From: Erwinia persicina
GTDB taxonomy: Bacteria; Pseudomonadota; Gammaproteobacteria; Enterobacterales; Enterobacteriaceae
Length of the DNA: 64,000 bases
Direction of reading: 5' to 3'
NCBI RefSeq assembly: GCF_014838825.1
Contig: NZ_JACYMO010000002.1
Location: forward strand, 1 to 64,000
Shown one piece after another: positions 9,581 through 18,361 of this stretch; positions within the stretch are counted from its first letter, which is position 1; each line of letters starts with the position of its first letter. A program made the translations under genes and the position numbers. The notes beneath the pieces were generated by a model. The model made no database searches and was not told the DNA's origin. It saw only the letters and a list, made by a program, of their open reading frames with translations.

Positions 9581-10588
9581 ATGGGCGATAGCATTCTTTC
9601 TCAGGCAGAAATTGACGCACTACTCAATGGCGACAGCGATAGTGCGACAGAAGATAAGGTCAGTAGCGGCGGCGAAAGCGATATTCGCCCCTATGATCCC
9701 AATACGCAGCGCCGCGTGGTTCGTGAGCGTCTGCAGGCTCTGGAGATCATTAACGAACGTTTTGCGCGTTCTTATCGTATGGCGCTGTTCAACCTGCTGC
9801 GCCGCAGCCCGGATATTTCGGTCGGCGCGATTAAGATTCAGCCATACCATGAGTTCGCCCGCAATTTGCCGGTGCCAACTAACCTTAACCTTATCCACCT
9901 CAAGCCGCTGCGTGGCACGGCGCTGGTGGTATTCTCGCCGAGTCTGGTGTTTATCGCCGTAGATAACCTGTTTGGTGGTGACGGCCGTTTCCCGACGAAA
10001 GTTGAGGGACGCGAATTCACCCACACCGAGCAACGCGTCATCCGCCGTATGCTGAAGCTGGCACTCGACGGCTACAGCGATGCCTGGAAACCTATCTATC
10101 CGCTGGATGTGGAATACGTCCGTTCAGAGATGCAGGTGAAATTCACCAACATCACCACCTCACCTAACGATATCGTGGTCACCACGCCGTTCCAGGTTGA
10201 GATTGGTAACCTGACGGGCGAGTTTAATATCTGTATCCCTTTCAGCATGATCGAACCGCTGCGTGAAACGCTGGTTAACCCGCCGCTGGAAAACTCACGT
10301 AGCGAAGATGAAAACTGGCGTGACACGCTGGTCAAACAGGTTCAGCACTCAGAGCTGGAGCTGGTGGCTAATTTTGCCGAAGTGTCGATGAGAATTTCAC
10401 GTCTGCTGGCCCTGAAGCCAGGCGACGTATTACCGATTGAAAAACCGGACCGCATCATCGCCCATGTGGATGGCGTGCCGGTGTTGACCAGCCAGTACGG
10501 AACGCTGAATAAGCAGTACGCTCTGCGCGTGGAACACCTGATCAACCCGATTTTGAATTCGCTGAATGAGGAACAGCCCGATGAGTGA
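9581..10588 (+). CDS. fliM: Flagellar motor switch protein FliM
   Basis: 335 residues (E. coli 334). FliM forms the C-ring wall and is the receptor for phosphorylated CheY. The N-terminal CheY-binding peptide (MGDSILSQAEIDALLNG) is intact. The CheC-like middle has the FliG-binding GGxG region (FGGDGRFPTKVEGREFT), and the C-terminal SpoA-like domain pairs with FliN. Overlaps fliN by 8 bases. Confidence 0.97.
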   Translation: MGDSILSQAEIDALLNGDSDSATEDKVSSGGESDIRPYDPNTQRRVVRERLQALEIINERFARSYRMALFNLLRRSPDISVGAIKIQPYHEFARNLPVPTNLNLIHLKPLRGTALVVFSPSLVFIAVDNLFGGDGRFPTKVEGREFTHTEQRVIRRMLKLALDGYSDAWKPIYPLDVEYVRSEMQVKFTNITTSPNDIVVTTPFQVEIGNLTGEFNICIPFSMIEPLRETLVNPPLENSRSEDENWRDTLVKQVQHSELELVANFAEVSMRISRLLALKPGDVLPIEKPDRIIAHVDGVPVLTSQYGTLNKQYALRVEHLINPILNSLNEEQPDE

Positions 10589-10982
10589 TACGAATAAGCC
10601 GTCCGACGACGACATCTCTGCGGACGACCTGTGGGCTGACGCAATGAATGAACAGGTAAAGTCGACCTCCACTGAAGGCGTTTTTAAGTCGCTGGATTTG
10701 GGTGATGTCTCCGGTTCTGTGCAGGATATCGATATGATTATGGATATCCCGGTCAAACTGACCGTTGAACTGGGCCGCACGAAAATGACCATCAAAGAGC
10801 TGCTGCGTCTGTCGCAGGGTTCCGTGGTGGCGCTGGACGGATTAGCGGGTGAGCCGCTGGATATCCTGATCAACGGTTATCTTATTGCTCAGGGTGAAGT
10901 AGTGGTCGTTGCCGATAAGTATGGCGTGCGCATTACTGACATTATCACCCCGACTGAACGTATGCGTCGTCTGAGTCGCTAA
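10581..10982 (+). CDS. fliN: Flagellar motor switch protein FliN
   Basis: 133 residues (E. coli 137). The SpoA domain (about 50-125) shows DIPVKLTVELGRTKM, ELLRLSQGSVVALD and GEPLDILINGYLIAQGEVVV. It forms the base of the C-ring and binds FliH to bring the export ATPase to the gate. The start is set at 10581 (MSDTNKPSDDD) inside the end of fliM; a frame-open start 15 bases upstream lacks family support. fliO begins on the next base after the stop. Confidence 0.97.
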   Translation: MSDTNKPSDDDISADDLWADAMNEQVKSTSTEGVFKSLDLGDVSGSVQDIDMIMDIPVKLTVELGRTKMTIKELLRLSQGSVVALDGLAGEPLDILINGYLIAQGEVVVVADKYGVRITDIITPTERMRRLSR

Positions 10983-11372
10983 ATGAATACCACCCAGCAT
11001 CAGCCGGCCACTACCGCACCGGCCATTTCTACCGGCTCCATGCTCACCCAGGTGAGCGGTGTGCTGGCGGCGATTATTATCCTTATTCTCGCCTGTGCCT
11101 GGCTGGCAAAACGGCTGGGCTTTGCCTCACGCCGCAGCGGTAGCCAGACGCTGAATATCAGTGCAAGCTGCTCGCTGGGACAGCGTGAACGCGTGGTGAT
11201 TGTCGATGTTGACAATGCGCGTCTGGTGCTGGGCGTCACCGCCCAGCAGATCACTCATCTGCATACCCTGCCCGCCAGCCCCGAGCCAGCCGTCACTGAC
11301 GCCACTGAGCCTAAGCCCGATTTCCGTCAGGTTCTGCAGTCATTAATGAAAAGCACCGGAAAGAAAAAATGA
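10983..11372 (+). CDS. fliO: Flagellar export component FliO
   Basis: 129 residues. One membrane segment (about 20-43, [20 protein letters not shown]) precedes a small cytoplasmic domain with the conserved [25 protein letters not shown] stretch. FliO is a scaffold for assembly of the FliP ring and is not part of the finished gate. The start directly abuts the fliN stop; the stop overlaps the fliP start by 4 bases. Confidence 0.93.
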   Translation: MNTTQHQPATTAPAISTGSMLTQVSGVLAAIIILILACAWLAKRLGFASRRSGSQTLNISASCSLGQRERVVIVDVDNARLVLGVTAQQITHLHTLPASPEPAVTDATEPKPDFRQVLQSLMKSTGKKK

Positions 11373-12106
11373 AACGCATCCTTCCACTGCTGCTGCTCGG
11401 TCTGCTGATGCTGGCTCCCGACGTTTATGCCCAGCTGCCGGGCCTGGTCAGTAAACCGATGCCAGGCGGTGGCCAGAGCTGGTCACTGCCGGTACAGACG
11501 CTGGTGTTCATTACCTCACTGACGTTCCTCCCGGCCATTTTGCTGATGATGACCAGTTTTACCCGCATCATTATCGTTTTTGGTCTGCTACGTAATGCCC
11601 TGGGCACGCCGTCAGCACCGCCAAACCAGGTCCTGCTGGGTCTGTCGCTGTTCCTGACCTTCTTTATTATGAGCCCGGTGTTCGACAAAATTTATACCGA
11701 TGCTTATCTGCCGTTCAGTGAAGATAAGATCAGCATGCAGGATGCCATCGAAAAAGGGGCCCAGCCGCTGCGCGAATTTATGCTGCGTCAGACCCGTGAA
11801 GCCGATCTGGCACTGTTTGCCCGCCTGGCCAACACGCCGCCGATTGCCGGTCCGGAAGCGGTGCCGATGCGTATTCTGCTGCCCGCCTATGTCACCAGTG
11901 AGCTGAAAACTGCTTTCCAGATTGGTTTTACCGTTTTTATTCCTTTCCTGATTATCGACCTGGTGGTAGCCAGCGTGCTGATGGCACTGGGAATGATGAT
12001 GGTGCCGCCGGCGACCATATCCCTGCCCTTTAAGCTAATGCTGTTTGTGTTAGTGGACGGCTGGCAGTTACTGGTCGGTTCGCTGGCCCAGAGCTTTTAT
12101 TCCTGA
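11369..12106 (+). CDS. fliP: Flagellar export gate protein FliP
   Basis: 245 residues (E. coli 245). A cleavable signal peptide ([21 protein letters not shown]) and four membrane segments are visible. Family signatures are [36 protein letters not shown] and the C-terminal [13 protein letters not shown]. Five FliP subunits with FliQ and FliR form the export channel core. Overlaps fliO. Confidence 0.97.
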   Translation: MKRILPLLLLGLLMLAPDVYAQLPGLVSKPMPGGGQSWSLPVQTLVFITSLTFLPAILLMMTSFTRIIIVFGLLRNALGTPSAPPNQVLLGLSLFLTFFIMSPVFDKIYTDAYLPFSEDKISMQDAIEKGAQPLREFMLRQTREADLALFARLANTPPIAGPEAVPMRILLPAYVTSELKTAFQIGFTVFIPFLIIDLVVASVLMALGMMMVPPATISLPFKLMLFVLVDGWQLLVGSLAQSFYS

Positions 12107-12121
12107 CGCGGAGCCACAACA

Positions 12122-12391
12122 ATGACACCTGAATCGGTAATGGTAATGGGGCACGAGGCCATGAAAATTGCCCTGGCGCTGGCCGCCCCGCTGCTGCTGG
12201 CAGCCCTGGTCAGCGGGTTGTTAATCAGCCTGCTGCAGGCCGCAACTCAGATCAACGAACAGACACTCTCCTTTATCCCTAAGATCCTCGCTGTGGTCAC
12301 CACCATCGTGATTGCCGGTCCGTGGATGCTGAGTCTGGTACTCGACTATATGCGTACCCTGTTCAGTAACCTGCCTTATATGATCGGATAA
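12122..12391 (+). CDS. fliQ: Flagellar export gate protein FliQ
   Basis: 89 residues, two long hydrophobic helices (about 15-38 and 50-75) joined by the conserved [16 protein letters not shown] turn. FliQ packs around the FliP-FliR core in the export gate. The final base of its stop is the first base of the fliR start (TAATG). Confidence 0.96.
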   Translation: MTPESVMVMGHEAMKIALALAAPLLLAALVSGLLISLLQAATQINEQTLSFIPKILAVVTTIVIAGPWMLSLVLDYMRTLFSNLPYMIG

Positions 12392-13176
12392 TGATTCTTT
12401 TTGACAGTAGTCAACTGCTGTTCTGGATCAGTCAGTTATTCTGGCCCCTCGCCCGCGTGCTGGCGCTGATCATGACCGCGCCGATACTCAGTGAAAAAGC
12501 GATCAGCCGCAAAGTCAAAATAGGCCTGGGGGTGATGATCACCTGGGTACTGGTGCCTTCACTGCCGCCGACGACGGTCACGCTGTTTTCCGTGGGCGGT
12601 TTCTGGCTGCTGATACAGCAAATACTGATTGGTATGGCAATCGGTTTTACCATGCAGTTTGCCTTTGCTGCGGTGCGTACGGCGGGGGAAGTGATTGGTT
12701 TGCAGATGGGACTTTCGTTTGCGACCTTCTTTGATCCCGGCAGCCGTCTGAACATGCCGGTGCTGGCCCGTTTTCTGGATATGCTGGCCATGCTGCTGTT
12801 TCTGTCGTTCAACGGCCACCTGTGGCTGATCTCAATGGTCGCCGACAGTTTTCATACCTTACCCATCGGTGGGGAACCCCTCAACGGCAATGCGTTTATG
12901 GTGCTGACCAAGGCCGCCAGTCTGATTTTCCTTAACGGTATGAGATTAGCGCTACCATTAATCACTTTGCTCCTCACCTTAAACCTGGCCCTGGGTTTGT
13001 TAAACCGCGTTTCACCTCAACTCTCTGTTTTTGCCATCGGCTTCCCGGTGACCTTATCAATCGGCATGGTGTTCATCATCCTGATGATGCCTCTGCTGGG
13101 GCCCTTCTGTGAACATTTGTTCAGTGAAGTGTTCGATTTACTGGCTACGCTGCTCAGTGAATTACCCGGTAAGTAA
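12391..13176 (+). CDS. fliR: Flagellar export gate protein FliR
   Basis: 261 residues (E. coli 261). About six membrane segments, with family motifs [25 protein letters not shown] and [14 protein letters not shown]. One FliR caps the FliP5Q4 channel and contacts FlhB. Last gene of the fliL operon; A/T-rich inverted repeats downstream may end transcription. Confidence 0.96.
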   Translation: MILFDSSQLLFWISQLFWPLARVLALIMTAPILSEKAISRKVKIGLGVMITWVLVPSLPPTTVTLFSVGGFWLLIQQILIGMAIGFTMQFAFAAVRTAGEVIGLQMGLSFATFFDPGSRLNMPVLARFLDMLAMLLFLSFNGHLWLISMVADSFHTLPIGGEPLNGNAFMVLTKAASLIFLNGMRLALPLITLLLTLNLALGLLNRVSPQLSVFAIGFPVTLSIGMVFIILMMPLLGPFCEHLFSEVFDLLATLLSELPGK

Positions 13177-13831
13177 TCTTACCTATTGCCCACTTTATGC
13201 AAAAGCATTGTTAAGCAATCAAAATACATTGGTGTATTTTTCGCCCCATTATTTGCAGAATTTCCTTAAGGAAATTCTGATAAATGCACCGCTGCGATGA
13301 AAATTATTCTTATTAAAACCCAGTTAGCGTATTTTAACTCCTCAAACCGATGATTTGTTGCGAAAGAGTTAACGGTCAAAAAACAGTCAACTAGCTGTTT
13401 TTTATAGGGATTTTATTTTTCGCGGTTTTTCTTGTTTTAAAATACATTTTGCGGCATTGTCAATGCTCTCCGCAGGCCTACACTTTCGGAGAATGAATGT
13501 TTTTAAGAATCGTCCTATCCGAGTTTTCTGATTTCTGCGCGATAGTGTGTCGAAGCAGGCAGAAAGCTGCATTAAATGCTGTTTTAAGTCAGATAAGTAA
13601 GCCGAAATCTTGCTTATGTAATGACTGTGGTACTCTGGCAGGTTATCGCCGCGTCCAAACTCAAATTACCTGCCAGCACGGACGAATCAGTACCCTCGCC
13701 ATCAATGGCAAAGCTTTGCAAACGCTGGGTAAATATAACAAGATCGTGAATACAGAACTCTTGCTCTCGTACCGAACGCGCGTAATTCATCGTTGATTTA
13801 AACGGATAACAAATTGGTGAGGGTCGCTATT
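13177..13831. other. A/T-rich fliR-rcsA intergenic region with three inverted repeats
   Basis: 655 bases without a credible gene. It holds AAAATACA-TTGG-TGTATTTT at 13221-13240, a perfect 20-base palindrome centred on TTAA at 13258-13277, and a 9-bp stem AAAAAACAG / CTGTTTTTT at 13378-13403 that could act as a terminator after fliR. A TCTCCG/CGGAGA dyad lies at 13467-13492. The 99-codon frame at 13497-13796 shows no family likeness and overlaps the RcsAB site. In relatives the rcsA upstream DNA is A/T-rich and H-NS silenced, which this composition would fit. Confidence 0.6.
13504..13517. promoter_or_regulatory. RcsAB box upstream of rcsA
   Basis: TAAGAATCGTCCTA matches the RcsAB consensus TAAGAATATTCCTA at 12 of 14 positions. 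It lies 315 bases before the rcsA start. An RcsAB site at this place mediates positive autoregulation of rcsA in E. coli and Erwinia. Confidence 0.7.
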
Positions 13832-14467
13832 ATGCCAACGATTATTATGGACTCATGTAACTATACACGACTGGGTTTATCTGACTATATGGCAGTGAAA
13901 GGGGTTAAAAAGAAAAATATAACCTCAGTCAATGACATAGAGCAGTTACAAATTAAGTGTCAGCAACTACAACCGGGTGTAGTTTTTATTAATGAAGACT
14001 GTTTCATCCATGAATCCGATGCAAGCCAGCGAATCAGAAATGTTATTATGCAGCACCCTGATACCCTGTTCTTTATATTCATGGCCATCTCCAATATCCA
14101 TTTTGAGGAATACCTCTACGTTCGTAAGAATCTGATTATTACGTCAAAATCGATAAAGCCATCAACACTGGATTCATTACTTAGCAGCTATTTTCAAAAA
14201 AATCTTAATCTGTCCCCCCGCTATGCTTCGGGCTTTGAGGTACATCCACTGACGCTGAGTCAGACAGAGTCAAACATGCTTAAGATGTGGATGTCAGGCC
14301 ATGACACCATTCAGATTTCAGATAAGATGCAGATTAAAGCAAAAACAGTGTCATCGCACAAAGGTAATATCAAACGTAAAATAAAAACACACAATAAACA
14401 GGTTATTTATCATGTTGTTCGTTTAACTGATAACGTTACCAGCGGTATTTATGTGAATGTAAGATGA
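13832..14467 (+). CDS. rcsA: Capsule synthesis transcriptional co-activator RcsA
   Basis: 211 residues (E. coli 207). The N-terminal half has STIIMD-like [16 protein letters not shown] and [13 protein letters not shown]. The C-terminal LuxR-type helix-turn-helix is almost invariant: [32 protein letters not shown] and [20 protein letters not shown]. RcsA pairs with RcsB to switch on exopolysaccharide genes (amylovoran or stewartan type in this group) and to repress flhDC, and it is a Lon substrate. The start at MPTIIMD is taken rather than a GTG 18 bases upstream because it matches the family N-terminus. Confidence 0.96.
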   Translation: MPTIIMDSCNYTRLGLSDYMAVKGVKKKNITSVNDIEQLQIKCQQLQPGVVFINEDCFIHESDASQRIRNVIMQHPDTLFFIFMAISNIHFEEYLYVRKNLIITSKSIKPSTLDSLLSSYFQKNLNLSPRYASGFEVHPLTLSQTESNMLKMWMSGHDTIQISDKMQIKAKTVSSHKGNIKRKIKTHNKQVIYHVVRLTDNVTSGIYVNVR

Positions 14468-14552
14468 TTTCTTTGAGAGGCGGGTACCTGCCGGCCTCTC
14501 TCCCCTTCTGCAAAAAAGGCTGATTCTGTGAGCCTGCTCCCAATTACAGTCC

Positions 14553-14579
14553 TAATCCTTTTCAGTACTTTGCCGATGC
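14553..14579 (+). promoter_or_regulatory. Candidate sigma-28 (FliA) promoter of the chemoreceptor gene
   Basis: TAATCCTT, an 11-base spacer and GCCGATGC fit the FliA consensus TAAAGTTT-N11-GCCGATAA at 5 and 6 of 8 positions, with exact spacing. It lies 53 bases before the receptor start, which is a class III chemotaxis gene. Confidence 0.6.
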
Positions 14580-14632
14580 TTTCTAGACGACCGGAGTGTT
14601 CCTTCGTCCCTATCTGAAAGAGAGCAAAGGAT

Positions 14633-16336
14633 ATGAAACCACAACAACCATCTCACGAACAACAGACCATCAGCTTCTGGCAGCATCTGCGTCTGGTCCC
14701 GCTGTTCGCCGCCATTCTCGGCGGAATTTTGCTACTTTTTGCCTTGTGTATCGGCCTCGCCAGCTATTTTTTGATCCAGAGTAATCAGTCACTGAACGAT
14801 GTAACCGAAGAGATCCAGATACGTACCGCGCTCTCCAACAGCTCTAACCACCTGCGTACGGCACGTCTGACCGTGATCCACGCGGGTGCCTCTGCACGTA
14901 TTGGTGAAATGGATGAATTTAAAGCGAATCTGGCGACCACGGAAAAACGCATCAAAATGGCGCGCGACAGCTTTGCTGTTTATCTGAACCGTCCGGTCAA
15001 AACCCCGGCCGGCGAAGCGCTGGATATTGACCTGAAAAAACGCTTTGAAGCCTATATCAGCCAGGGGCTGGTGCCGATGGTTAAAAGCGCCAGCGATGGC
15101 AGCTTCGAAGGTGTGATCGCTCAGGAAACGGATTACACCCGCAAGCTGGACGACGCCTACAACGAACTGCTGTTTAAAGCCATTAAGCTGCGCACCGAGC
15201 GCGCGGAAGGCCTGAATGCCGCTGCCAGGTCTCAGACCCGCTTCGGGTTTATCATGATGGCGGGTGCATTCGCTCTTGCCCTGCTGTTAACGCTGGCCAC
15301 CTTTATCTTCCTGCGCCGGGTAGTGATCACGCCGTTACGCCAGGCCGTAGAACGCATCGAGCATATTTCTCGTGGCGATCTCACCGCCCCGCTGCAGAGT
15401 TGGGGCCGCAGTGAGATCGGTAGCCTGGGAAATAATTTACAGCTGATGCAGCAGGCATTAGTGAAAACCGTGGGCACGGTGCGCGAAGGTGCGGTGGCAA
15501 TTTATCAGGGATCGAGTGAGATCTCCGCCGGGAATACCGATCTGTCCTCCCGCACCGAACAGCAGGCCTCTGCGCTGGAACAGACCGCTGCCAGTATGGA
15601 AGAACTTACTGCCACGGTGAAACAGAACGCCGAAAATGCTCACCATGCCAGCCAGCTGGCCTCCGATGCCTCTGGCAAGGCCCGTCAGGGGGGCGATATC
15701 GTCACTGGCGTGGTGAACACCATGAATAACATCTCCACCAGCTCGAAGAAAATCGCTGAAATCACCACCGTGATTAACAGTATCGCCTTCCAGACCAACA
15801 TCTTAGCGCTGAATGCGGCCGTTGAGGCCGCCCGTGCCGGTGAACAGGGGCGCGGTTTTGCCGTCGTCGCCAGCGAAGTGCGCAATCTGGCACAGCGCAG
15901 TGCCGGGGCCGCTAAGGAGATCGAAGGGCTGATTTCTGAATCGGTGGACTTGATCGGTAAGGGATCGGCACAGGTGGGTCAGGCGGGTAACACGATGAGT
16001 GAAATTGTGGATGCCGTGCGACGCGTCACCGATATTATGGCGGAAATTGCCGCAGCGTCGGACGAGCAGAGTAAGGGAATTCAGCAAGTGAGCATGGCGG
16101 TGACCGAAATGGATAACGTTACCCAGCAGAATGCTTCCCTGGTTGAAGAAGCCTCTTCTGCCGCCGCGTCACTGGAAGAGCAGGCTGCCCGTCTGACTCA
16201 GGCGGTCTCCGCCTTTAAACTGAGCGCTGGCTCTGTCGCACCGGTCAGGCCCCGGGACGTCAGCAGTAAACCGGCGGCTGTGGCTGCGCCCCGTCCGGCA
16301 CTGGCGACCAGCAACGATCACTGGGAAACGTTCTGA
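14633..16336 (+). CDS. Methyl-accepting chemotaxis protein, Tar/Tsr type
   Basis: 567 residues. Membrane segments near 22-47 and 203-225 flank a four-helix TarH-like periplasmic ligand domain. A HAMP domain (about 226-280) and the cytoplasmic signalling hairpin follow, whose tip carries EVRNLAQRSAGAAKEIEGLI. Gln/Glu methylation sites lie in the flanking helices (EQQASALEQTAASMEELTATV). It ends in HWETF, a close match to the NWETF tether for CheR and CheB, so it should be a high-abundance, self-adapting receptor. Ligand unknown. Inserted between rcsA and dsrB, which adjoin in E. coli. AAAGGA precedes the ATG. Confidence 0.94.
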   Translation: MKPQQPSHEQQTISFWQHLRLVPLFAAILGGILLLFALCIGLASYFLIQSNQSLNDVTEEIQIRTALSNSSNHLRTARLTVIHAGASARIGEMDEFKANLATTEKRIKMARDSFAVYLNRPVKTPAGEALDIDLKKRFEAYISQGLVPMVKSASDGSFEGVIAQETDYTRKLDDAYNELLFKAIKLRTERAEGLNAAARSQTRFGFIMMAGAFALALLLTLATFIFLRRVVITPLRQAVERIEHISRGDLTAPLQSWGRSEIGSLGNNLQLMQQALVKTVGTVREGAVAIYQGSSEISAGNTDLSSRTEQQASALEQTAASMEELTATVKQNAENAHHASQLASDASGKARQGGDIVTGVVNTMNNISTSSKKIAEITTVINSIAFQTNILALNAAVEAARAGEQGRGFAVVASEVRNLAQRSAGAAKEIEGLISESVDLIGKGSAQVGQAGNTMSEIVDAVRRVTDIMAEIAAASDEQSKGIQQVSMAVTEMDNVTQQNASLVEEASSAAASLEEQAARLTQAVSAFKLSAGSVAPVRPRDVSSKPAAVAAPRPALATSNDHWETF

Positions 16337-16389
16337 TAAAAGACGGAGCCTGACTGGAAAGGACGCGAACAGCGTCAGCACTGCTCATC

Positions 16390-16422
16390 GCAGGGAGCGA
16401 CCGGAAAAGGGTCGCTCCCTGC
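16390..16422. terminator. Perfect 13-bp hairpin between convergent receptor gene and dsrB
   Basis: GCAGGGAGCGACC pairs with GGTCGCTCCCTGC around a 7-base loop. It sits between two convergent stop codons and so could end transcripts from either side. No T-run follows on either strand, so it is not a classic intrinsic terminator. Confidence 0.5.
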
Positions 16423-16426
16423 ATGT

Positions 16427-16618
16427 TCATGACGCGTGAGGTTCAACAAAGATCCCATCCTGGTGACCCATCTCATTGAAGAACCAAATCCCCAGCGGAT
16501 ACTCTTCCAGCGCCACCAGATACATGGTGCCCTCACTGAAGTCTTCCACGGCCAGCACTGTCCCTTCCCGACGTGGCCCGCCATCGGTTTTCACCGTTAC
16601 CCTGTCATTGACCTGCAT
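16427..16618 (-). CDS. dsrB: Small conserved protein DsrB
   Basis: 63 residues (E. coli 62). Begins [19 protein letters not shown] and carries [15 protein letters not shown]. The gene lies beside rcsA in enterics and is sigma-S dependent in E. coli; its role is unknown. The start at 16618 is preceded by a strong AGGAGG on the minus strand; the open frame continues upstream without support. A KOW/SH3-like beta fold is possible from the glycine-spaced strands, but this is only a guess. Confidence 0.88.
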   Translation of the reverse strand: MQVNDRVTVKTDGGPRREGTVLAVEDFSEGTMYLVALEEYPLGIWFFNEMGHQDGIFVEPHAS

Positions 16619-16689
16619 GGATCCTCCTGCGTAATTTTTTGCAGTAGTGTAACCGAAAACCTTATCAAGCACAGGGTCTGCGTTGAGGA

Positions 16690-16848
16690 TCAGCGACGCG
16701 CAATCACCCATACCGCATGGACGATACCGGGAATGTATCCGCAGAGCGTCAACAGAATATTCAGCCAGAAGGCACCGCCAAATCCGACCTGCATAAACAC
16801 GCCCAGTGGGGGTAACAGAATCGCAATTACAATTCGTAAAAAGTCCAT
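16690..16848 (-). CDS. Pmp3/YqaE-family small membrane protein
   Basis: 52 residues, too short for many gene callers. [20 protein letters not shown], then [25 protein letters not shown]: two hydrophobic helices with the Pmp3 signature ILLPPLGV...NILLT..GYIPGI.HA. Same length as E. coli YqaE. The family comprises stress-induced plasma membrane proteolipids affecting membrane potential and cation tolerance. A GAG-type RBS lies before the ATG. It stands 71 bases upstream of dsrB on the same strand, so the two may be co-transcribed. Confidence 0.88.
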   Translation of the reverse strand: MDFLRIVIAILLPPLGVFMQVGFGGAFWLNILLTLCGYIPGIVHAVWVIARR

Positions 16849-17071
16849 AAACTCTCCATTATCTGTTTTATCTTACGGGGTTAGCCGAACCCAGAGTATA
16901 GCCAGTGAAAAGCATCTCGCTGTCACCAGCGGGTAAAAGTGAGTAAATCCCGTGCCCTGCGGGTATTTGCACTTTCTTTACGTTTTCGGGTGAGACTTCT
17001 GACAGCAGACCACTCTACAATCGCCTCACTGCACCAACCCCTAAGGGCAGGCCAAAGTAACAAGGATTTTT

Positions 17072-17096
17072 GCCCGCGCAGCGCGGGCTTTTTTTT
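17072..17096 (+). terminator. Intrinsic terminator without an obvious upstream gene
   Basis: GCCCGC-GCAGC-GCGGGC at 17072-17088 is followed by eight T residues, a textbook Rho-independent terminator on the plus strand. The nearest plus-strand gene upstream ends at 16336, beyond two minus-strand genes, so it probably ends a short local transcript. Confidence 0.75.
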
Positions 17097-17140
17097 GCCC
17101 GTGACTTCCAACGATCGCCGGCCTCCCGGCCGATACCGGC

Positions 17141-17221
17141 AAAAAAAATCCCAACCAGTCTGGCCGGGATAATGTGCTGCTCACAGGAATTGACACTCGC
17201 CAGTGACGGGATGACGCCACT
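17141..17221 (-). ncRNA. Candidate small RNA in the dsrA position
   Basis: On the minus strand a stem ATCCC...GGGAT with an inner CCA/TGG stem (17148-17170) is followed by a run of T, resembling the DsrA terminator (TCCCGACC...GGTCGGGA plus T-run). Upstream, CAGTG/CACTG forms a further stem, and TAATCT at 17228-17233 could be a -10, giving about 81 nt against 87 for DsrA. Position (between dsrB and the yedP-type gene) and strand match E. coli dsrA. The DsrA rpoS-pairing segment is not visible, so orthology is unproven. Confidence 0.35.
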
Positions 17222-17529
17222 GCCTGCAGATTAGCCTGCCTTCCCTCCAGGATAATTCTCATTGAATGACTTAAGTTGTACATATTCCGAACTACTGTAC
17301 AGGTGAGTTTTCTCTAACCCCCTGGCCTTACTCTTTTTTCCCCCCGAGAGGTCGTTTCATTTTCACCGTCGGATACAGTTTTTTTTAAGATAACTCCTGG
17401 AATAAGCGTGGAAGGTGCCCGGGCGTATTCCCTGTCCTGCCGTCTGTGGTGGCTCGACTATACTCAGTGAGCATACAGACGGGGCTGTTTCAGCCTGCGG
17501 CGCAGTGATATCACTCTGAGGGATTGCTT

Positions 17530-18333
17530 ATGCTCACATTGCAGGACCCACTGATGATCGTTACCGATCTCGACGGCTCACTGCTGGACCATCACACCTA
17601 CCGCTGGGAAGCGGCAGAACCCTGGCTGACGCGCCTGCAGGAACATCAGATCCCGCTGGTGATCTGTTCCAGTAAAACGGCGGCAGAGATTATTCCCCTG
17701 CAGCAGTCGATGGGGCTGAACGGTGCGCCCTTTATCGCCGAGAATGGTGCCCGCGTGGTGCTGAACAGCACCGATCCGCTGCCCCCCTACCCGGAGAATG
17801 TGCGTTATGACTATCCCGGACTGTGCGGGCTGTTGCAGGAGCTGAAGCAGCAATACGGATTCAAATTCACCGGATTTGGCGAGGTCACGGAAAAGGAGGT
17901 GGCTGACTGGACCGGACTGACGCCGCATGAGGCCACGCTGGCACGTCAGCGCCAGGCATCTGAAAGTCTTATCTGGCGCGACAGCGAAGCGCAGTTTGCG
18001 CTGTTCTGCAGGCGGCTGGAAGAAAAGAGTCTGACAGTGGTGCAGGGAGGCCGGTTCTGGCACGTGATGCCTGAAGGAAGCAGTAAGGGCGCAGCGCTGC
18101 GCTGGCTGCTCCGACATACCCGCCAGGCTGGCACGGAGCGCATCACCATCGGGCTGGGCGATGGCCCGAATGATGCCCCAATGCTCGACTGCGTGGACTA
18201 TGCCGTGGTGATCAAAGGCTACAGTAAAAATCCCGTCATCCTGCAGCGGCAGGATAAACACCATATCTACCATACTGCCCACTTTGGCCCTGCGGGCTGG
18301 AGCGAAGGCCTGACGCATTTTATCACCCGCTGA
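17530..18333 (+). CDS. yedP: HAD phosphatase, mannosyl/glucosyl-3-phosphoglycerate phosphatase type (YedP-like)
   Basis: 267 residues. A HAD-IIB phosphatase: motif I DLDGSLLD (nucleophile and acid Asp), motif II Ser/Thr in VICSSKTAAEI, Lys in GSSKGAALRWLL, and motif IV GDGPNDAPML. The family removes phosphate from glycosyl-3-phosphoglycerate to give a glycosylglycerate compatible solute. The next gene encodes the matching synthase, so the sugar is likely glucose. The ATG at 17530 has GAGGGA at proper distance; a TTG 6 bases earlier is too close to it. Confidence 0.88.
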   Translation: MLTLQDPLMIVTDLDGSLLDHHTYRWEAAEPWLTRLQEHQIPLVICSSKTAAEIIPLQQSMGLNGAPFIAENGARVVLNSTDPLPPYPENVRYDYPGLCGLLQELKQQYGFKFTGFGEVTEKEVADWTGLTPHEATLARQRQASESLIWRDSEAQFALFCRRLEEKSLTVVQGGRFWHVMPEGSSKGAALRWLLRHTRQAGTERITIGLGDGPNDAPMLDCVDYAVVIKGYSKNPVILQRQDKHHIYHTAHFGPAGWSEGLTHFITR

Positions 18334-18361
18334 GCCGGGATGATCTTTAAAGGGGTAAGCG

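Larger units (their letters stand above)
16849..17529. other. Intergenic region with sRNA-like elements between the Pmp3 gene and the phosphatase
   Basis: 681 bases with no convincing protein gene. The frames at 16939-17172 (plus) and 17041-17283 (minus) look random, and E. coli yodD, which sits here in K-12, is not recognisable. Two oppositely directed intrinsic terminators (17072-17096 plus, 17141-17170 minus) are the clearest signals. Runs of T and A flank 17375-17395. Confidence 0.5.

Noticed and set aside
13497..13796. 99-codon plus-strand open frame upstream of rcsA
   Set aside because: No RBS, no family pattern, odd Cys/Arg/Ser composition, and it contains the RcsAB box in its first codons.
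16939..17172. 77-codon plus frame as a yodD counterpart
   Set aside because: Translation bears no likeness to YodD and reads through both terminator hairpins.
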